Below are positions 35,928 through 45,786 of a stretch of DNA of 64,000 nucleotides, piece by piece (the stretch's first letter is position 1; each line of letters begins with the position of its first letter). The DNA is from Flavobacteriaceae bacterium GF1. Its GTDB lineage: Bacteria; Bacteroidota; Bacteroidia; Flavobacteriales; Flavobacteriaceae. The stretch is from assembly GCA_009797885.1 (NCBI GenBank), contig WNKP01000005.1, forward strand, positions 62,001 through 126,000. Direction: 5' to 3'. Under the pieces are notes generated by a model, which saw only the letters and a list, made by a program, of their open reading frames with translations, was not told the origin of the DNA and did no database searches. Made by a program: the position numbers and the translations under genes.

Positions 35928-38900
35928 TTAGAGGATATCCGTGGTTTCAAACAGTTGTTTAAATCTTTGTTTTTCAGCGGTTGGAACCGCATTCAATACT
36001 TTTTGGTAAAAGTCTTTAAAAACTTTGGGCTTTTCAGGATCTGTATTTCCAAATTCCTTGAGTAGCGTATTAAACCTTTGACCGCCTATGGATTCCATCA
36101 TTTCATACAGTGCAATGGCTCCTTTATTCTCTTCCATATAATCCGTACCATCCGCATAGATTAGGACGGGTTCGGTGTTGGGTTCGTTGTTTTTGTCCTT
36201 GGCATACTTGTCGGTTTTCTTTTCAATAAGCAGATTAACCGCCTCTTCACCTAAGTTCCCTTTTACAAATTGAAGGCCCAGGGCCTCCGGCAGACCCAAC
36301 ATAAACATATCTGCACCTTGTACATTGGCAATGGTCAGCTTTTTTTGCAACCATAGTTTGGCCAATCCACTACCAATAGTTTGGTAGATATAGGCTTTTT
36401 CCTGTAGGCCTTTGGTATTTGCCACCCATCCTTCTTTTTCGGAAAGGGCAATGGTGTTGGCGAAAGTATACCTATCGTCTTGCCAACGGTGTATTTCTAT
36501 CAACTGTAACTGATTTTCAACTGCATTTGCACCAAATTTGGTTTCCATAAAGGCAACCCCTTTTTTAATAGCTTCTTGATATAGCGCTATATTAAAAGCA
36601 TGTGTAGGTTTGTACAAAATGGAATAAGCTACCTTGTCTGCTTTTCCCTGGAAAACGGTATAATCCGATGAACCTACATACCAATTGAACACTTGAGGGC
36701 TATCCACCATATATGTCGCTACGGTCCGGCCATTCTTGGTTTCCATTTTTTGTAAAACTCCCGCTGCAAACGGTATTTGTCCTTCTTCGGTGCTAATGGT
36801 CAGCTTACCGGTCACCCTATCGGCATCTGTGGTATAAGCATTTTGGCTTAGCGCGAAGACGTCGTCTATGCTTGCCATTCTGGAATCCAACCGGGTGAGG
36901 CCCTGTTCTTGGCGTTTACGGTTTTCCAACAATTCCTTGTCACTATCATAACCAATTACGGGCAAAAATTCCTGTACACTGCCAAAGCTTCCTTTGTTTG
37001 TTAAATCTGCCTGAAAATCACGCTGTACAAAACCTATATATTGCTTGGTTCCCACCAATGAAAGCTGCAACAAACTGTCTTTTTGTATGGCTTTCGGAAT
37101 TCGATAGGCAGTCAGGTTTTGCTCGGCGTCCGCTTTTGCGATAGTCAATTCCCGTCCGTTGAGCTTTATGTTGGTCAATTGGGCAAAATCCTTGGTATTC
37201 AGAAATAGGGTATCCACCCCTTTTTTATTGTTCAACGTAATATCCGCAGAAAATTCGGCCCTTCTTTCCAAAGGAAAAAGGTCCAGTTTTAGTGCTACCG
37301 TTTCATATTTGGGTTGCGGTTTGGTTTCCAAGTATTTGTACTTCTTCTCATACTCGGCATCCAACCTTTCTTCTTCCGCTTCTGGGACAAAGTTTCCGTT
37401 CTCATAGACATTTTTGGTAATGAAGGACATTAAAAACAAAAACAGCCCTAAAAACGCAACCATCACAACTTTGGAAACCAAACCGAGTTGCATGTTCCTT
37501 AGGGAAAGTCGGTTTTTCCATTTTTTGTCCGAGCCCCGTTTCCACAGCCAAACCCCAGCCATAACCAGGGTAATGCCCAATGCCAGCCACAATAGGAAAA
37601 ACCAATTGGCCGATTGTTGAAATATGCCATACCCACTTGTTTCGGAAAAATCCTCTATCCCAGGGGTAAAACCATAACCGAGTCTTAAATCTTCAATAAT
37701 ACCCATATCAAAGGAAACCACCAGGAAAATAAAAAAACCAACACAAAGGAGATGGGTGAGTATCCGATGGCTCGTCAAAGCCCCCACAAAAAACACCAAC
37801 GAGGCCCAAAGCACAAAATTCAGAAAGGCCCAGCGGTAGAGTAAGAGGTCTTCTGTGAACCTTCCCAATTCTATGTAGGAAGCACCGCCCAACAATACCT
37901 GGGTAAAGAGTGAAACCAAAATAAAGCTTAGACTTAAGATAAAAGATAGTCCAATAACGGCCGCCAATCGTGAAAGTTGGGTTACCCAAACGGGTACGGG
38001 CAAAGAATCCGTTATTTGCCAGATATTCACCGTTTTGTCCTTAAAGAACAGCTCACCTGCCCAAATCATGATCAACATGTTGACAAAAACACCCCATTGC
38101 AGTCTAAAAAAGGTCATATTGCTACTAATGGGATGTTCATTACCAATGTAGTAGGCAGCATTCCAAGTAACGTTTTGCATAAAGACCATCAATAAAATAA
38201 TCCCCAAAATTATTTTGAAGGAGGTAGGACGAACAATGTTCATGAGCTCCAATTTTGAGAGCGACCATAGTTTGGTCAAAAAATTGGGCACCCGATATTG
38301 TTTCACCACCTCAGGTAATTTTATGGATGCAGCAGAGAATACCACTTTCTTGTTTTCCTTGATTTTTTTGGATTTATCGGTACCTGCCTGTATAAAATAT
38401 TTAAAGGAAAACCTAACATATGATGCTATGGCGAGTATAAGGGCCAGCCCCATCCAAAGCAGCCTGTTCTGTAAAACATAGCCGGAAAGGGTGAAGAGTT
38501 CCGTGTTTTTCTGTGCCGGTGTCAACAATTCTGTGTAGTGCTGTGCGGCCACATACCCGCCGGAATCGGCCAAAATATAGGCTATTATATTATCACCACC
38601 ACCGGTCTCATAAGAGGTCTGTGCAATTAAAAAGATGATGACCACCAAAAAAACGGCCAAATAACTGGTTGCAATTTTTCTGGTAAATACTATGGAAAAG
38701 AATACCAGGGCCACATAAAAAAACAGATTGGGAACGGTAAACATGATCCAACCGTGAAATAAGGGTCCCCATTGCGTAGGACCAAAACGGCTTGCCTCCC
38801 CTATACCGGAATAAGGCACCAATAAATGTCCAACAATCATACCCGTGCTTAGAATGACCAAGTACAGGAAGGCGGCCAAAAACCGGCCAACAAAAAACTG

Positions 38901-39197
38901 TTTGTCACTGATAGGCATGGCATATGTCCATTGCGCCGATTTATATCTTATATCCTTATACAAGACCCCGCCTGTGGCAATGGCGATGATAATGATCATT
39001 AGCATGCCCATTCCGGCGTAGTTTCGGTACAGTATACTGGAGGCATTCATCAATACCCCTTCATTGGCAAAAAAATCGAATGAACCCTTGGTGTACCAAA
39101 TCATCTGAAACGCCAACATGAGAAAGAAAATAAGGGTCACCCAACTGAATATGCGCTGTTTGAGCTCGTTTTTTAGTATGGATACTATTGTTTTCAT
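35928..39197 (-). CDS. ABC-2 type permease fused to a degenerate M1-peptidase-like domain
   Basis: The protein has 1089 residues. Residues 1-about 600 hold about a dozen transmembrane helices in two ABC-2 permease halves, each starting with 'NELKQRIFSW'- or 'SKLELMNIVRP'-type cytoplasmic segments. After about 625 a soluble part follows the layout of M1 aminopeptidases: beta-rich N-domain ('YETVALKLDLFPLERRAEF'), then the catalytic-type domain. The HExxH zinc motif expected at 939-943 reads QTIGS, and the GxMEN motif is also absent, so it cannot be a normal zinc peptidase. It is the last gene of the seven-gene operon, 1 bp after its ATPase. It may export a substrate, with the extracellular domain as a binding module. 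Confidence 0.9.
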   Translation of the reverse strand: MKTIVSILKNELKQRIFSWVTLIFFLMLAFQMIWYTKGSFDFFANEGVLMNASSILYRNYAGMGMLMIIIIAIATGGVLYKDIRYKSAQWTYAMPISDKQFFVGRFLAAFLYLVILSTGMIVGHLLVPYSGIGEASRFGPTQWGPLFHGWIMFTVPNLFFYVALVFFSIVFTRKIATSYLAVFLVVIIFLIAQTSYETGGGDNIIAYILADSGGYVAAQHYTELLTPAQKNTELFTLSGYVLQNRLLWMGLALILAIASYVRFSFKYFIQAGTDKSKKIKENKKVVFSAASIKLPEVVKQYRVPNFLTKLWSLSKLELMNIVRPTSFKIILGIILLMVFMQNVTWNAAYYIGNEHPISSNMTFFRLQWGVFVNMLIMIWAGELFFKDKTVNIWQITDSLPVPVWVTQLSRLAAVIGLSFILSLSFILVSLFTQVLLGGASYIELGRFTEDLLLYRWAFLNFVLWASLVFFVGALTSHRILTHLLCVGFFIFLVVSFDMGIIEDLRLGYGFTPGIEDFSETSGYGIFQQSANWFFLLWLALGITLVMAGVWLWKRGSDKKWKNRLSLRNMQLGLVSKVVMVAFLGLFLFLMSFITKNVYENGNFVPEAEEERLDAEYEKKYKYLETKPQPKYETVALKLDLFPLERRAEFSADITLNNKKGVDTLFLNTKDFAQLTNIKLNGRELTIAKADAEQNLTAYRIPKAIQKDSLLQLSLVGTKQYIGFVQRDFQADLTNKGSFGSVQEFLPVIGYDSDKELLENRKRQEQGLTRLDSRMASIDDVFALSQNAYTTDADRVTGKLTISTEEGQIPFAAGVLQKMETKNGRTVATYMVDSPQVFNWYVGSSDYTVFQGKADKVAYSILYKPTHAFNIALYQEAIKKGVAFMETKFGANAVENQLQLIEIHRWQDDRYTFANTIALSEKEGWVANTKGLQEKAYIYQTIGSGLAKLWLQKKLTIANVQGADMFMLGLPEALGLQFVKGNLGEEAVNLLIEKKTDKYAKDKNNEPNTEPVLIYADGTDYMEENKGAIALYEMMESIGGQRFNTLLKEFGNTDPEKPKVFKDFYQKVLNAVPTAEKQRFKQLFETTDIL

Positions 39198-39198
39198 T

Positions 39199-40068
39199 TT
39201 AATTTTCGCTTAAGATTTTAAAGTAGGCATCTTCCAGCGATGGCGCTTTGACATCAAACCCTCCGGAAGGCATATCATCTGCCATCACCGTAATCATCAA
39301 TTTACCGGCAAAAAAACGTTGGGAAATCACCTTAAATTTTTCTTGATACGTTGTGAGTTGATCTTTTTTAATGGGCATCTCATAGAGTTTCCCCCGCATG
39401 GCCTCTTGCACTTCATCCGGTTTACCGGTTAGCACTACTTCACCATTTCCAATAATGGCCATATCGGAACAAAGGGTACTGACGTCCTCTACAATATGGG
39501 TGGAAAGTATGACCACAGCATTTTCGCCCAATTCCGACAATAAATTGTAGAAGCGATTACGTTCCATAGGGTCCAGACCGGCGGTAGGTTCATCAACAAT
39601 AATCAATTCTGGATTGCCTACCAAGGCCTGGGCAATACCAAAACGTTGCTTCATTCCGCCAGAATAACCATCCAATTTTTTAGTTCTAACATCATAGAGG
39701 TTCACTTTTTGCAACAGGGCCTCCACCGTCTCCTTGCGTTCCCCTTTATGTACTATACCTTTCATGTCGGCGATATGCGTCAGCAACTCTTCGGCCGTTA
39801 CATTAGGGTATACCCCAAATTCCTGTGGAAGGTATCCAAGTGTCTTTCTTAGTGCTTCAGGGCTTTTTAGAACATTAATTTCATTAAAATTAACATCACC
39901 TGAATCCGGATCTTGTAAAGTTGCGATAGTGCGCATTAAAGTTGATTTTCCCGCACCGTTTTGGCCCAAAAGCCCAAACATGCCCTTTCCAACGCTCAGG
40001 GAAACATTTTTAAGGGCCTGCACCCCATTAGGATAGGTTTTTGAGAGGTTTTTAATTTCTAGTTTCAT
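39199..40068 (-). CDS. ABC transporter ATP-binding protein
   Basis: The protein has 289 residues. Walker A 'GQNGAGKST' (35-43), signature 'YSGGMKQR', Walker B 'LIIVDEPTAGLD', and an H-loop His in 'LSTHIVED'. The type is that of ABC-2 exporters (CcmA/DrrA-like). It is 1 bp from the permease/M1-like gene, so the two form one transporter. It probably exports something, since such ATPases pair with ABC-2 permeases, but substrate and direction are not shown by the sequence. Confidence 0.96.
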   Translation of the reverse strand: MKLEIKNLSKTYPNGVQALKNVSLSVGKGMFGLLGQNGAGKSTLMRTIATLQDPDSGDVNFNEINVLKSPEALRKTLGYLPQEFGVYPNVTAEELLTHIADMKGIVHKGERKETVEALLQKVNLYDVRTKKLDGYSGGMKQRFGIAQALVGNPELIIVDEPTAGLDPMERNRFYNLLSELGENAVVILSTHIVEDVSTLCSDMAIIGNGEVVLTGKPDEVQEAMRGKLYEMPIKKDQLTTYQEKFKVISQRFFAGKLMITVMADDMPSGGFDVKAPSLEDAYFKILSEN

Positions 40069-40106
40069 AGTATTTCGTTGTTATACATTATTGATGGTTT
40101 CTTGTT

Positions 40107-41492
40107 TTACGTATCATCATCATTCGCTTGGACCTGAGGCAATTTTTCATTCCCCAATCCCTGAAAACTTTTATAGACGATATAGCCCAACCATAGGGTG
40201 ACCACAATGTCAATCAAGGTGGAACCATAGTAAACCCCGCTAATGCCCATCCACCTGGGAAGCAAAAGCATCACCGGGACATAGAATATCAATTGTCTGG
40301 CTATTCCAATAATACTGGCATATTTAGGCTGTTCTATGGCAGGCAAATGGGTAAGGGCCATAAACACAAAGGGGAGAAAAGGAATAATGGCCATATATAC
40401 CCTAAAATCAATTAGTTCCGAGTTTGTCATTACCTTATTGGGAAGTACCATTTGAATACCCAGTTCTGGAAATAGCATCAGGAACAACCAGAAAGGCAAG
40501 ACCAACCAAAGTCCGGTTTTGCAGAAAAGAAAAAATCCTTTCCTGACTCGGCCGTATTGTTCTGCTCCAAAATTTACCCCCACAACGGGCTGAAGGGCAC
40601 GCATCAACCCAAATAACGGGGTCATTAAAAAAAGTAGAATGCGATTGGCTGCAGCAAAAAAGGCCAAATCTTCATCCGTACCGTAATCTACAACTGCATT
40701 AAAAACCACTATCGCCTGAATCAGGCCCATTAAGCTCAGTATAAATCCAGGGAGTCCTAACTTCAGAATGGCTTTAAAGACTTCGCCATCATAAAGAATA
40801 GCGTTGATATTTGACTCAAAGGAAGCGCTGCCCCTTACAAAATAGAGATAACCCACCACGCAATACACTAACATTCCAATGTTTGTGGCCCATGCGGCAC
40901 CATCCACATCCATATGCAGATGGATAATGGCCAAGGGTGTTAAAATAAGGTTGACCACCAAGCCATAGGCCATAAATACAGCGGCGGTCATCATTTTACC
41001 TTCCGCACGAACGATCATATTGAGTTGTAGGCCGAAGACCCAGAGCGGGAAAGCCAGCAGCGTAATCTTAAAATAGCGCAAACCATATTCCAAAATCTCA
41101 CCCGAACCGCCCATCATCTCTATCAAAGGAGTAGCAAAAATGTAACAGGGAATGGCAAAAATAAGACTACTTATTAGGGTAAAAAGTGTTGCATTTGGAA
41201 TGATTTTTTTTAAGGCTTCACTATCATCTTTGCCCAATAGCACGCTCAAGTGATTCCCTGCTCCAGTTCCTACCCATGCACCTACTCCCATAGCCATTGA
41301 GGTGAGTGGGTAAGCCAATGCTACACCAGCCAGGGCCGTTTCGTTAAGCAGTTGACCAATATAAATAGTATCCATAAAGGCATTCAAACCATAGAGTACC
41401 ATGGCTAAAATTGCTGGTAAGGACAACTTCCACATGACTTTGGTCAAGTTGCCATTAAGGATAAATTCTTTTTGGTCTTTGGTTTGGTTCAC
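40107..41492 (-). CDS. MATE family efflux transporter
   Basis: The 461-residue protein has 12 predicted transmembrane helices in two similar halves and the family's N-terminal 'MWKLSLPAILAMVLYGLNAFMDTIYIG' spread over helix 1. MATE proteins export cationic compounds, drugs or siderophores using Na+ or H+ gradients. It lies between the SAM methyltransferase (23 bp upstream) and the ABC ATPase (38 bp downstream) in the same operon, so it may export a product modified by the methyltransferases (inference). A drug-resistance role is the main alternative. Confidence 0.95.
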   Translation of the reverse strand: MNQTKDQKEFILNGNLTKVMWKLSLPAILAMVLYGLNAFMDTIYIGQLLNETALAGVALAYPLTSMAMGVGAWVGTGAGNHLSVLLGKDDSEALKKIIPNATLFTLISSLIFAIPCYIFATPLIEMMGGSGEILEYGLRYFKITLLAFPLWVFGLQLNMIVRAEGKMMTAAVFMAYGLVVNLILTPLAIIHLHMDVDGAAWATNIGMLVYCVVGYLYFVRGSASFESNINAILYDGEVFKAILKLGLPGFILSLMGLIQAIVVFNAVVDYGTDEDLAFFAAANRILLFLMTPLFGLMRALQPVVGVNFGAEQYGRVRKGFFLFCKTGLWLVLPFWLFLMLFPELGIQMVLPNKVMTNSELIDFRVYMAIIPFLPFVFMALTHLPAIEQPKYASIIGIARQLIFYVPVMLLLPRWMGISGVYYGSTLIDIVVTLWLGYIVYKSFQGLGNEKLPQVQANDDDT

Positions 41493-41515
41493 TTTATGCC
41501 TTTACTTGTGATTTT

Positions 41516-42202
41516 TTAGTTAGTAAGTTTTTGTGTAATCCATCCACTATAAATAGTGGTTTGAAAAAAACGTGTAGGGGATTTAAAACCTGCACGTTCC
41601 AATAATTTCCGTAACTCCTCTTCTGAGGTACGGTGTAAGGAATTTGTTATTCGTTCCAGTCGTTCCTCAATTTCTTTTTCGCTCAAATCATTTGGCAATA
41701 AGGACTCCAGAACTTTAAGATTGCCCCTAAGCTGTTCCCGATTTCCAAATATTCCCATGATAACGAAGGGGGCTCCGGGTTTCAGTCGTCTTTGAATTTC
41801 CCTAAGCAATGCCAGCTTTTCATTGGGGTATTTGATAAAATGTAGCACTAGGATGAGCGTAGCTGCACCAAAAAGCTTTTGGTTTTCAAGTTGCCCCACT
41901 TCACCAATAAGGAATTCAACCTCTTCATAGGAAGCCAACTTTTGTTGGGCAAAGTGTATCATTTCGGGGGAGGGATCGACTCCCTTAATGTACCATTCCC
42001 CATCAAATTCCTTTAAAGCAATCAGTTCGTTGCCTGTACCACATCCTACTGCCAACATCGTTTTTTCCGATGCCTTGGCCAATAGTTTTGGAAAGGTGGA
42101 CATGAAGTACTCATAGTTGGGTATCCACTGTTGTACAAAACTATCGTAATTGGCGGCCCGCTCTCCTTCAAAAATAACTAGATCTTTTTCCGTTGTTTCC
42201 AT
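41516..42202 (-). CDS. Class I SAM-dependent methyltransferase
   Basis: From the ATG at 42202 the protein has 228 residues. SAM-binding motif I is 'LAVGCGTGNE', followed by the acidic loop 'GVDPSPEMI', 'LILVLHFI' (motif II) and 'RRLKPGAPFVIMG'. The start overlaps the stop codon of the ICMT-type gene as TAATG, a sign of translational coupling; a longer frame to 42391 would run deep into that gene and is rejected. It is soluble and cytoplasmic. The acceptor is unknown. Neighbours (TonB receptor, MATE, ABC exporter) suggest a small transported molecule. Confidence 0.92.
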   Translation of the reverse strand: METTEKDLVIFEGERAANYDSFVQQWIPNYEYFMSTFPKLLAKASEKTMLAVGCGTGNELIALKEFDGEWYIKGVDPSPEMIHFAQQKLASYEEVEFLIGEVGQLENQKLFGAATLILVLHFIKYPNEKLALLREIQRRLKPGAPFVIMGIFGNREQLRGNLKVLESLLPNDLSEKEIEERLERITNSLHRTSEEELRKLLERAGFKSPTRFFQTTIYSGWITQKLTN

Positions 42203-42792
42203 TAAAATAGTTTGGGAATTAAACGTTTTGTTTTTTGTTTGTAGACTTTGTACTGTTGGCCAAATTGGATTTCCATCATTTGCTCCTCTTTTGCAACCCT
42301 TAGAAAATACAACACCCCAAAACTGATGAGCCCGGATAGTCCAGCGATATAGTTTTGCAACAAAAGTGCTTGGCAAATGACCCAAAGCCAAATTGCGGTG
42401 TACATGGGATGCCTAATATGTTTATAGATTCCAGAGCTTACCAAAGTATGTTCGTCCCTTATTTCCAAGGTGGCGGACCAGTTTTGTCCAAGGTCGCGGT
42501 GCGAACGATAAAACAGCATCATTACTGGAATAAGCATTATCAAACCAAAAATTCCCCAAGCATTTGGCAAATGGTAGTCTGCAAAGCTGAACCAAGGGGT
42601 AGCCACGTAAACAATGGGAAGTAACAACATACCCAAAGATGTGAGGGCCAGGGTAAATTTTTCAATACCGTCCTTTTTGTCTGATACAATGTTATTTTTC
42701 TTGTTTTGTTGGGCAAAGGGGTATCGTATAATGAACATGCATATCCAGAAAACCATAAATGATATTTCAAATACCAAGCGCATCATATCCAT
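42202..42792 (-). CDS. ICMT/PEMT-like membrane methyltransferase
   Basis: The 196-residue protein has about five transmembrane helices. The C-terminal half has the ICMT/phospholipid-methyltransferase signature: 'GIYKHIRHPMY', then after a hydrophobic helix pair 'AKEEQMMEIQFGQQYKVYKQKTKRLIPKLF' (split by motif). Homologs methylate lipids, prenyl-Cys or small hydrophobic molecules using SAM. It overlaps its upstream DoxX-like neighbour by 10 bp and its downstream methyltransferase by 1 bp, so the three are translated together. The substrate is unknown. Confidence 0.9.
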   Translation of the reverse strand: MDMMRLVFEISFMVFWICMFIIRYPFAQQNKKNNIVSDKKDGIEKFTLALTSLGMLLLPIVYVATPWFSFADYHLPNAWGIFGLIMLIPVMMLFYRSHRDLGQNWSATLEIRDEHTLVSSGIYKHIRHPMYTAIWLWVICQALLLQNYIAGLSGLISFGVLYFLRVAKEEQMMEIQFGQQYKVYKQKTKRLIPKLF

Positions 42793-43199
42793 GAGTTTTC
42801 TTTTTTAAGCAATACCGTTTTCCATTCGTTATACCTTCCAAATAGGAGAAAAAGGTTCAACGCCAACATTAGACTATCAAATAGGATAAATGGGGGATAT
42901 CTTGAAAAAAACACATGGGTCATCAACAAACAAAGTATCAATGGTACCAGCATGATGCTGCCCAAGAGATAGGTCCGCCGGAATATCAGTAATAAACCGC
43001 ACAATAATTGAAAAAAGCCTACAAAATAGAGATAGCCCGAGCCCTGCAATAAATCATAATAGGTGAAAAATAAGGGGTGAGCCTCAGCGGCATCCGTTCT
43101 AAACACCGATGGGTCGTACGGCAGGAACAGCTTTTCTATCCCCGCGTAAATAAAAAGGAAGGCCAAAAGGAATCGTATAATGTAGGCTACTATGCGCAT
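42783..43199 (-). CDS. DoxX-like four-helix membrane protein
   Basis: The 138-residue protein has four transmembrane helices, with the N-terminal 'RFLLAFLFIYAGIEKLF' typical of DoxX/MauE-type proteins and a conserved second helix 'FVGFFQLLCGLLLIF'. The family is linked to thiol or redox reactions at the membrane but is poorly understood. It lies between the TonB receptor (4 bp) and the ICMT-like gene (10-bp overlap). Confidence 0.85.
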   Translation of the reverse strand: MRIVAYIIRFLLAFLFIYAGIEKLFLPYDPSVFRTDAAEAHPLFFTYYDLLQGSGYLYFVGFFQLLCGLLLIFRRTYLLGSIMLVPLILCLLMTHVFFSRYPPFILFDSLMLALNLFLLFGRYNEWKTVLLKKENSWI

Positions 43200-43203
43200 T
43201 GAT

Positions 43204-45606
43204 TTAAAACTTACCGGTTAACGTAGCGCCGTAGGTTTGTGGTAGCCCATAAGAGGCAAATATACCGGAACCGCTTACGGAATAGCCATAGCTCAAGTAG
43301 GTTACGTCCGTTAGGTTTTTTGCCCAAAGTGCAAATTCCAAATTTTTTGACCCCAGTACCAATCTACTATTCAACAATCCGTATGCATCTTGACTTGATG
43401 TATTTTCGGGATCGAAAAAGACCTCGGACTGAAATTGATAGTCCACAACAATGGAACCTTTCCACTTTTTGTTCAAATTGGTCGTATAATTGACCCCAAG
43501 GCTACCGCTCCATTCTGGGGACATTACTTGCATATTTCCCTCGTTGTTGATTTCAACCCCAGTGAACCCGATATAGGTATAATCCGTAAATTCCGTCTTT
43601 AAATACCCCAAATTCCCGACAAGGTTGAGTCCATTGGCCAAAATGAACTCCGTTTCCAACTCCACACCATAGCTTCTGGAATTACCAATATTTTCCCTAC
43701 CTATACTAAAGGTGGTAAGGTCAAGTACATTAAAGAGCTGCTGGTCGGTGTAGTCGATATAGAAAAGAGTGGCATTGAGTTTCACCTTATTGTTCCACAA
43801 CATATTTTTTATGCCCAATTCATAATTCCAACTGAATTCCGGATCGAAAGTCGCTCGACTTTCATCGAGAACAAATTCATTGACGCCCCCTGGACGGTAT
43901 CCCCGGGTTACGTTAGCGAATAATAGCGAATTTTCATTGGCTTGATAGCCCAAGCTAAATTTGGGGGAGAAAGCACTAAACTCGGTTTCCTTATCAAATT
44001 CTGCTGGTACGGCACCCAAATTTGGGTAAACAAAATCTTGCCCGTCTTGTTCAAATCTGTTATTGACTTCCAAGCTACTATCTTCAATTTCGTATCGTAG
44101 CCCCGCAGTTGCGGTCAGTTTAGCCGTGAGTTGATAAGAAGCCTGTCCAAATAGGGATAAGCCCGTCTGGCCAATTTCGGTATCTGTGAGCTGGTCGTAG
44201 GGATATTGGGCCGCATCTTCCGGGGGCAGCTCGGGATTAAAGGCATTATCCGCTCCATTTCGTGTTCTTCTATCGCTTTCGTTCGAAACCGAATAGAGAT
44301 ACAGACCCCCTATCCAATCCAATTTACTTTTGGTGTTTGAACTCAATCGAATTTCTTGGCTAATGGTGGACAGGTCCGAATTGTCCGAAGCGACTGCCTG
44401 AATATCCGCGGGAGAAAAATCAAAATCGTCTCCACTTCTATCCAAGTCGGTAAATTGATAAGCTGTAATCGCTTCAATTTTTATTTTATCGTTTGTAAAC
44501 TTAAGATTGAAAGCGTTGTTCAAAATATCCGTGACATAAAGGCCATTGGTATTTTGGGCAACTTGAAAAGGGTTGTTGTTCACGGCATCTTCAATTACTG
44601 TTGCGGTCGCCCCGAATCCTCCAACAAAGGCATAAGCATCCACTTCACGTCTTTCATAACCCGAACTGAATTTAAACAACCAATCATCATTGGCCACATA
44701 GGTCAATTTTAAGTTACCATTGTAGGCTTTTCTCCCTAATAGTTCTGTGTCGTTCAAAAAGGTATTTTCTATGTAACCATCCCGTTCCGTGAGTCCGCCA
44801 TTGATTTTAACAAAGAGTTTGTCCCTTATAATGGGCGTGCTGATTCCGGCCTGTACATCATATTGATTGAGGTTTCCATAACCGGTAGTCACGTATCCCT
44901 TGGTATGGTTCGTTGGGTTTTTACTGATGATGTTGATTACCCCTCCTATTGAATTTCTGCCGTAAAGTGTGCCCTGTGGTCCTTTCAAAATTTCAATACG
45001 TTCTATATCCCCGAAATACGAGGGAAACGAAGACACATTAAAAAGGGGCACATCGTCAACATACACTCCAACGACCGGTGTCGCATCTATAGTGGTAATA
45101 CCTCTTGTGGAAACGAGGGGAAAGGAGCCTCCTCCGTCATCGTAGGTTCTAAAATTGGATGTAATACGACCAAGTTCGTTGATGTTACCAATCTGAAGAT
45201 CAGCTACCTCTTGTGCATTTGCCACGGATACCGAGGCGGCGGTCTTTTGAACATTTTGTAACCTTCTATTGGCCGCGGTTACGACTACTTCATTAAGTTG
45301 ACCTGAAGTTTTGGCTAAAGCAAAATCCAAAGTAGTGTCCGCGTTCAGTTCTATTTCCTTGGTCACGCTTTGATAACCCAAATAACTTACTTGGATAAAG
45401 TAGTTTGATGCAGAAATATCACTCATGGTAAATTCACCATCCATATTGGTCGAGGTTCCCCTACCCGTGCCCAATAAAAGCACATTGGCCCCAAAAACAG
45501 GTTGGTTGTTTTCATCGGTGACTTTTCCTGAAATTGACACAGTTTCTTGTGCTTTAGCTGCAAATGCAAAGAGCAGCACAAAACAACTTAGGTGTAGTAT
45601 TCTCAT
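43204..45606 (-). CDS. TonB-dependent receptor
   Basis: This is an 800-residue outer-membrane receptor. Signal peptide (1-20, cut near 'AKAQ'), a carboxypeptidase-like regulatory domain (22-100, 'ISGKVTDENNQPVFGANV'), a segment 'NEVVVTA' (105-111) at the start of the plug, the plug domain (about 115-235, with 'LKGPQGTLYGRNSIGGVINI'), and a 22-strand-type barrel ending in 'TLTGKF'. It lacks SusC-type features and has no SusD partner, so it resembles siderophore, vitamin or metal receptors more than glycan receptors. It is the first gene of the operon of transport and methyltransferase genes. Confidence 0.95.
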   Translation of the reverse strand: MRILHLSCFVLLFAFAAKAQETVSISGKVTDENNQPVFGANVLLLGTGRGTSTNMDGEFTMSDISASNYFIQVSYLGYQSVTKEIELNADTTLDFALAKTSGQLNEVVVTAANRRLQNVQKTAASVSVANAQEVADLQIGNINELGRITSNFRTYDDGGGSFPLVSTRGITTIDATPVVGVYVDDVPLFNVSSFPSYFGDIERIEILKGPQGTLYGRNSIGGVINIISKNPTNHTKGYVTTGYGNLNQYDVQAGISTPIIRDKLFVKINGGLTERDGYIENTFLNDTELLGRKAYNGNLKLTYVANDDWLFKFSSGYERREVDAYAFVGGFGATATVIEDAVNNNPFQVAQNTNGLYVTDILNNAFNLKFTNDKIKIEAITAYQFTDLDRSGDDFDFSPADIQAVASDNSDLSTISQEIRLSSNTKSKLDWIGGLYLYSVSNESDRRTRNGADNAFNPELPPEDAAQYPYDQLTDTEIGQTGLSLFGQASYQLTAKLTATAGLRYEIEDSSLEVNNRFEQDGQDFVYPNLGAVPAEFDKETEFSAFSPKFSLGYQANENSLLFANVTRGYRPGGVNEFVLDESRATFDPEFSWNYELGIKNMLWNNKVKLNATLFYIDYTDQQLFNVLDLTTFSIGRENIGNSRSYGVELETEFILANGLNLVGNLGYLKTEFTDYTYIGFTGVEINNEGNMQVMSPEWSGSLGVNYTTNLNKKWKGSIVVDYQFQSEVFFDPENTSSQDAYGLLNSRLVLGSKNLEFALWAKNLTDVTYLSYGYSVSGSGIFASYGLPQTYGATLTGKF

Positions 45607-45786
45607 TTGAAAGGTTGTTATTTAAAATTGGTCTAAATTAAAATAATTTTGTTCAACAAGACCCTATTTATAGTTTTTTCTTTTTGTTGAATTGGAATTA
45701 GCCGCTTGGACAAAGTAGATATGGACCCATAGGCATGAGTCTTACTCTCCGCAATAGCTAAATCCTGAAAATGTTGAAACGATATC

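Noticed and set aside
42203-42391. N-terminal extension of the SAM methyltransferase
   Set aside because: It would overlap the ICMT-like gene by 190 bp and lacks similarity to the family; the ATG at 42202 couples to the upstream stop codon.
45649-45659. TTGTTCAACAA palindrome upstream of the TonB receptor gene
   Set aside because: It is short, AT-rich and different from the 49456-49478 operator; likely chance.
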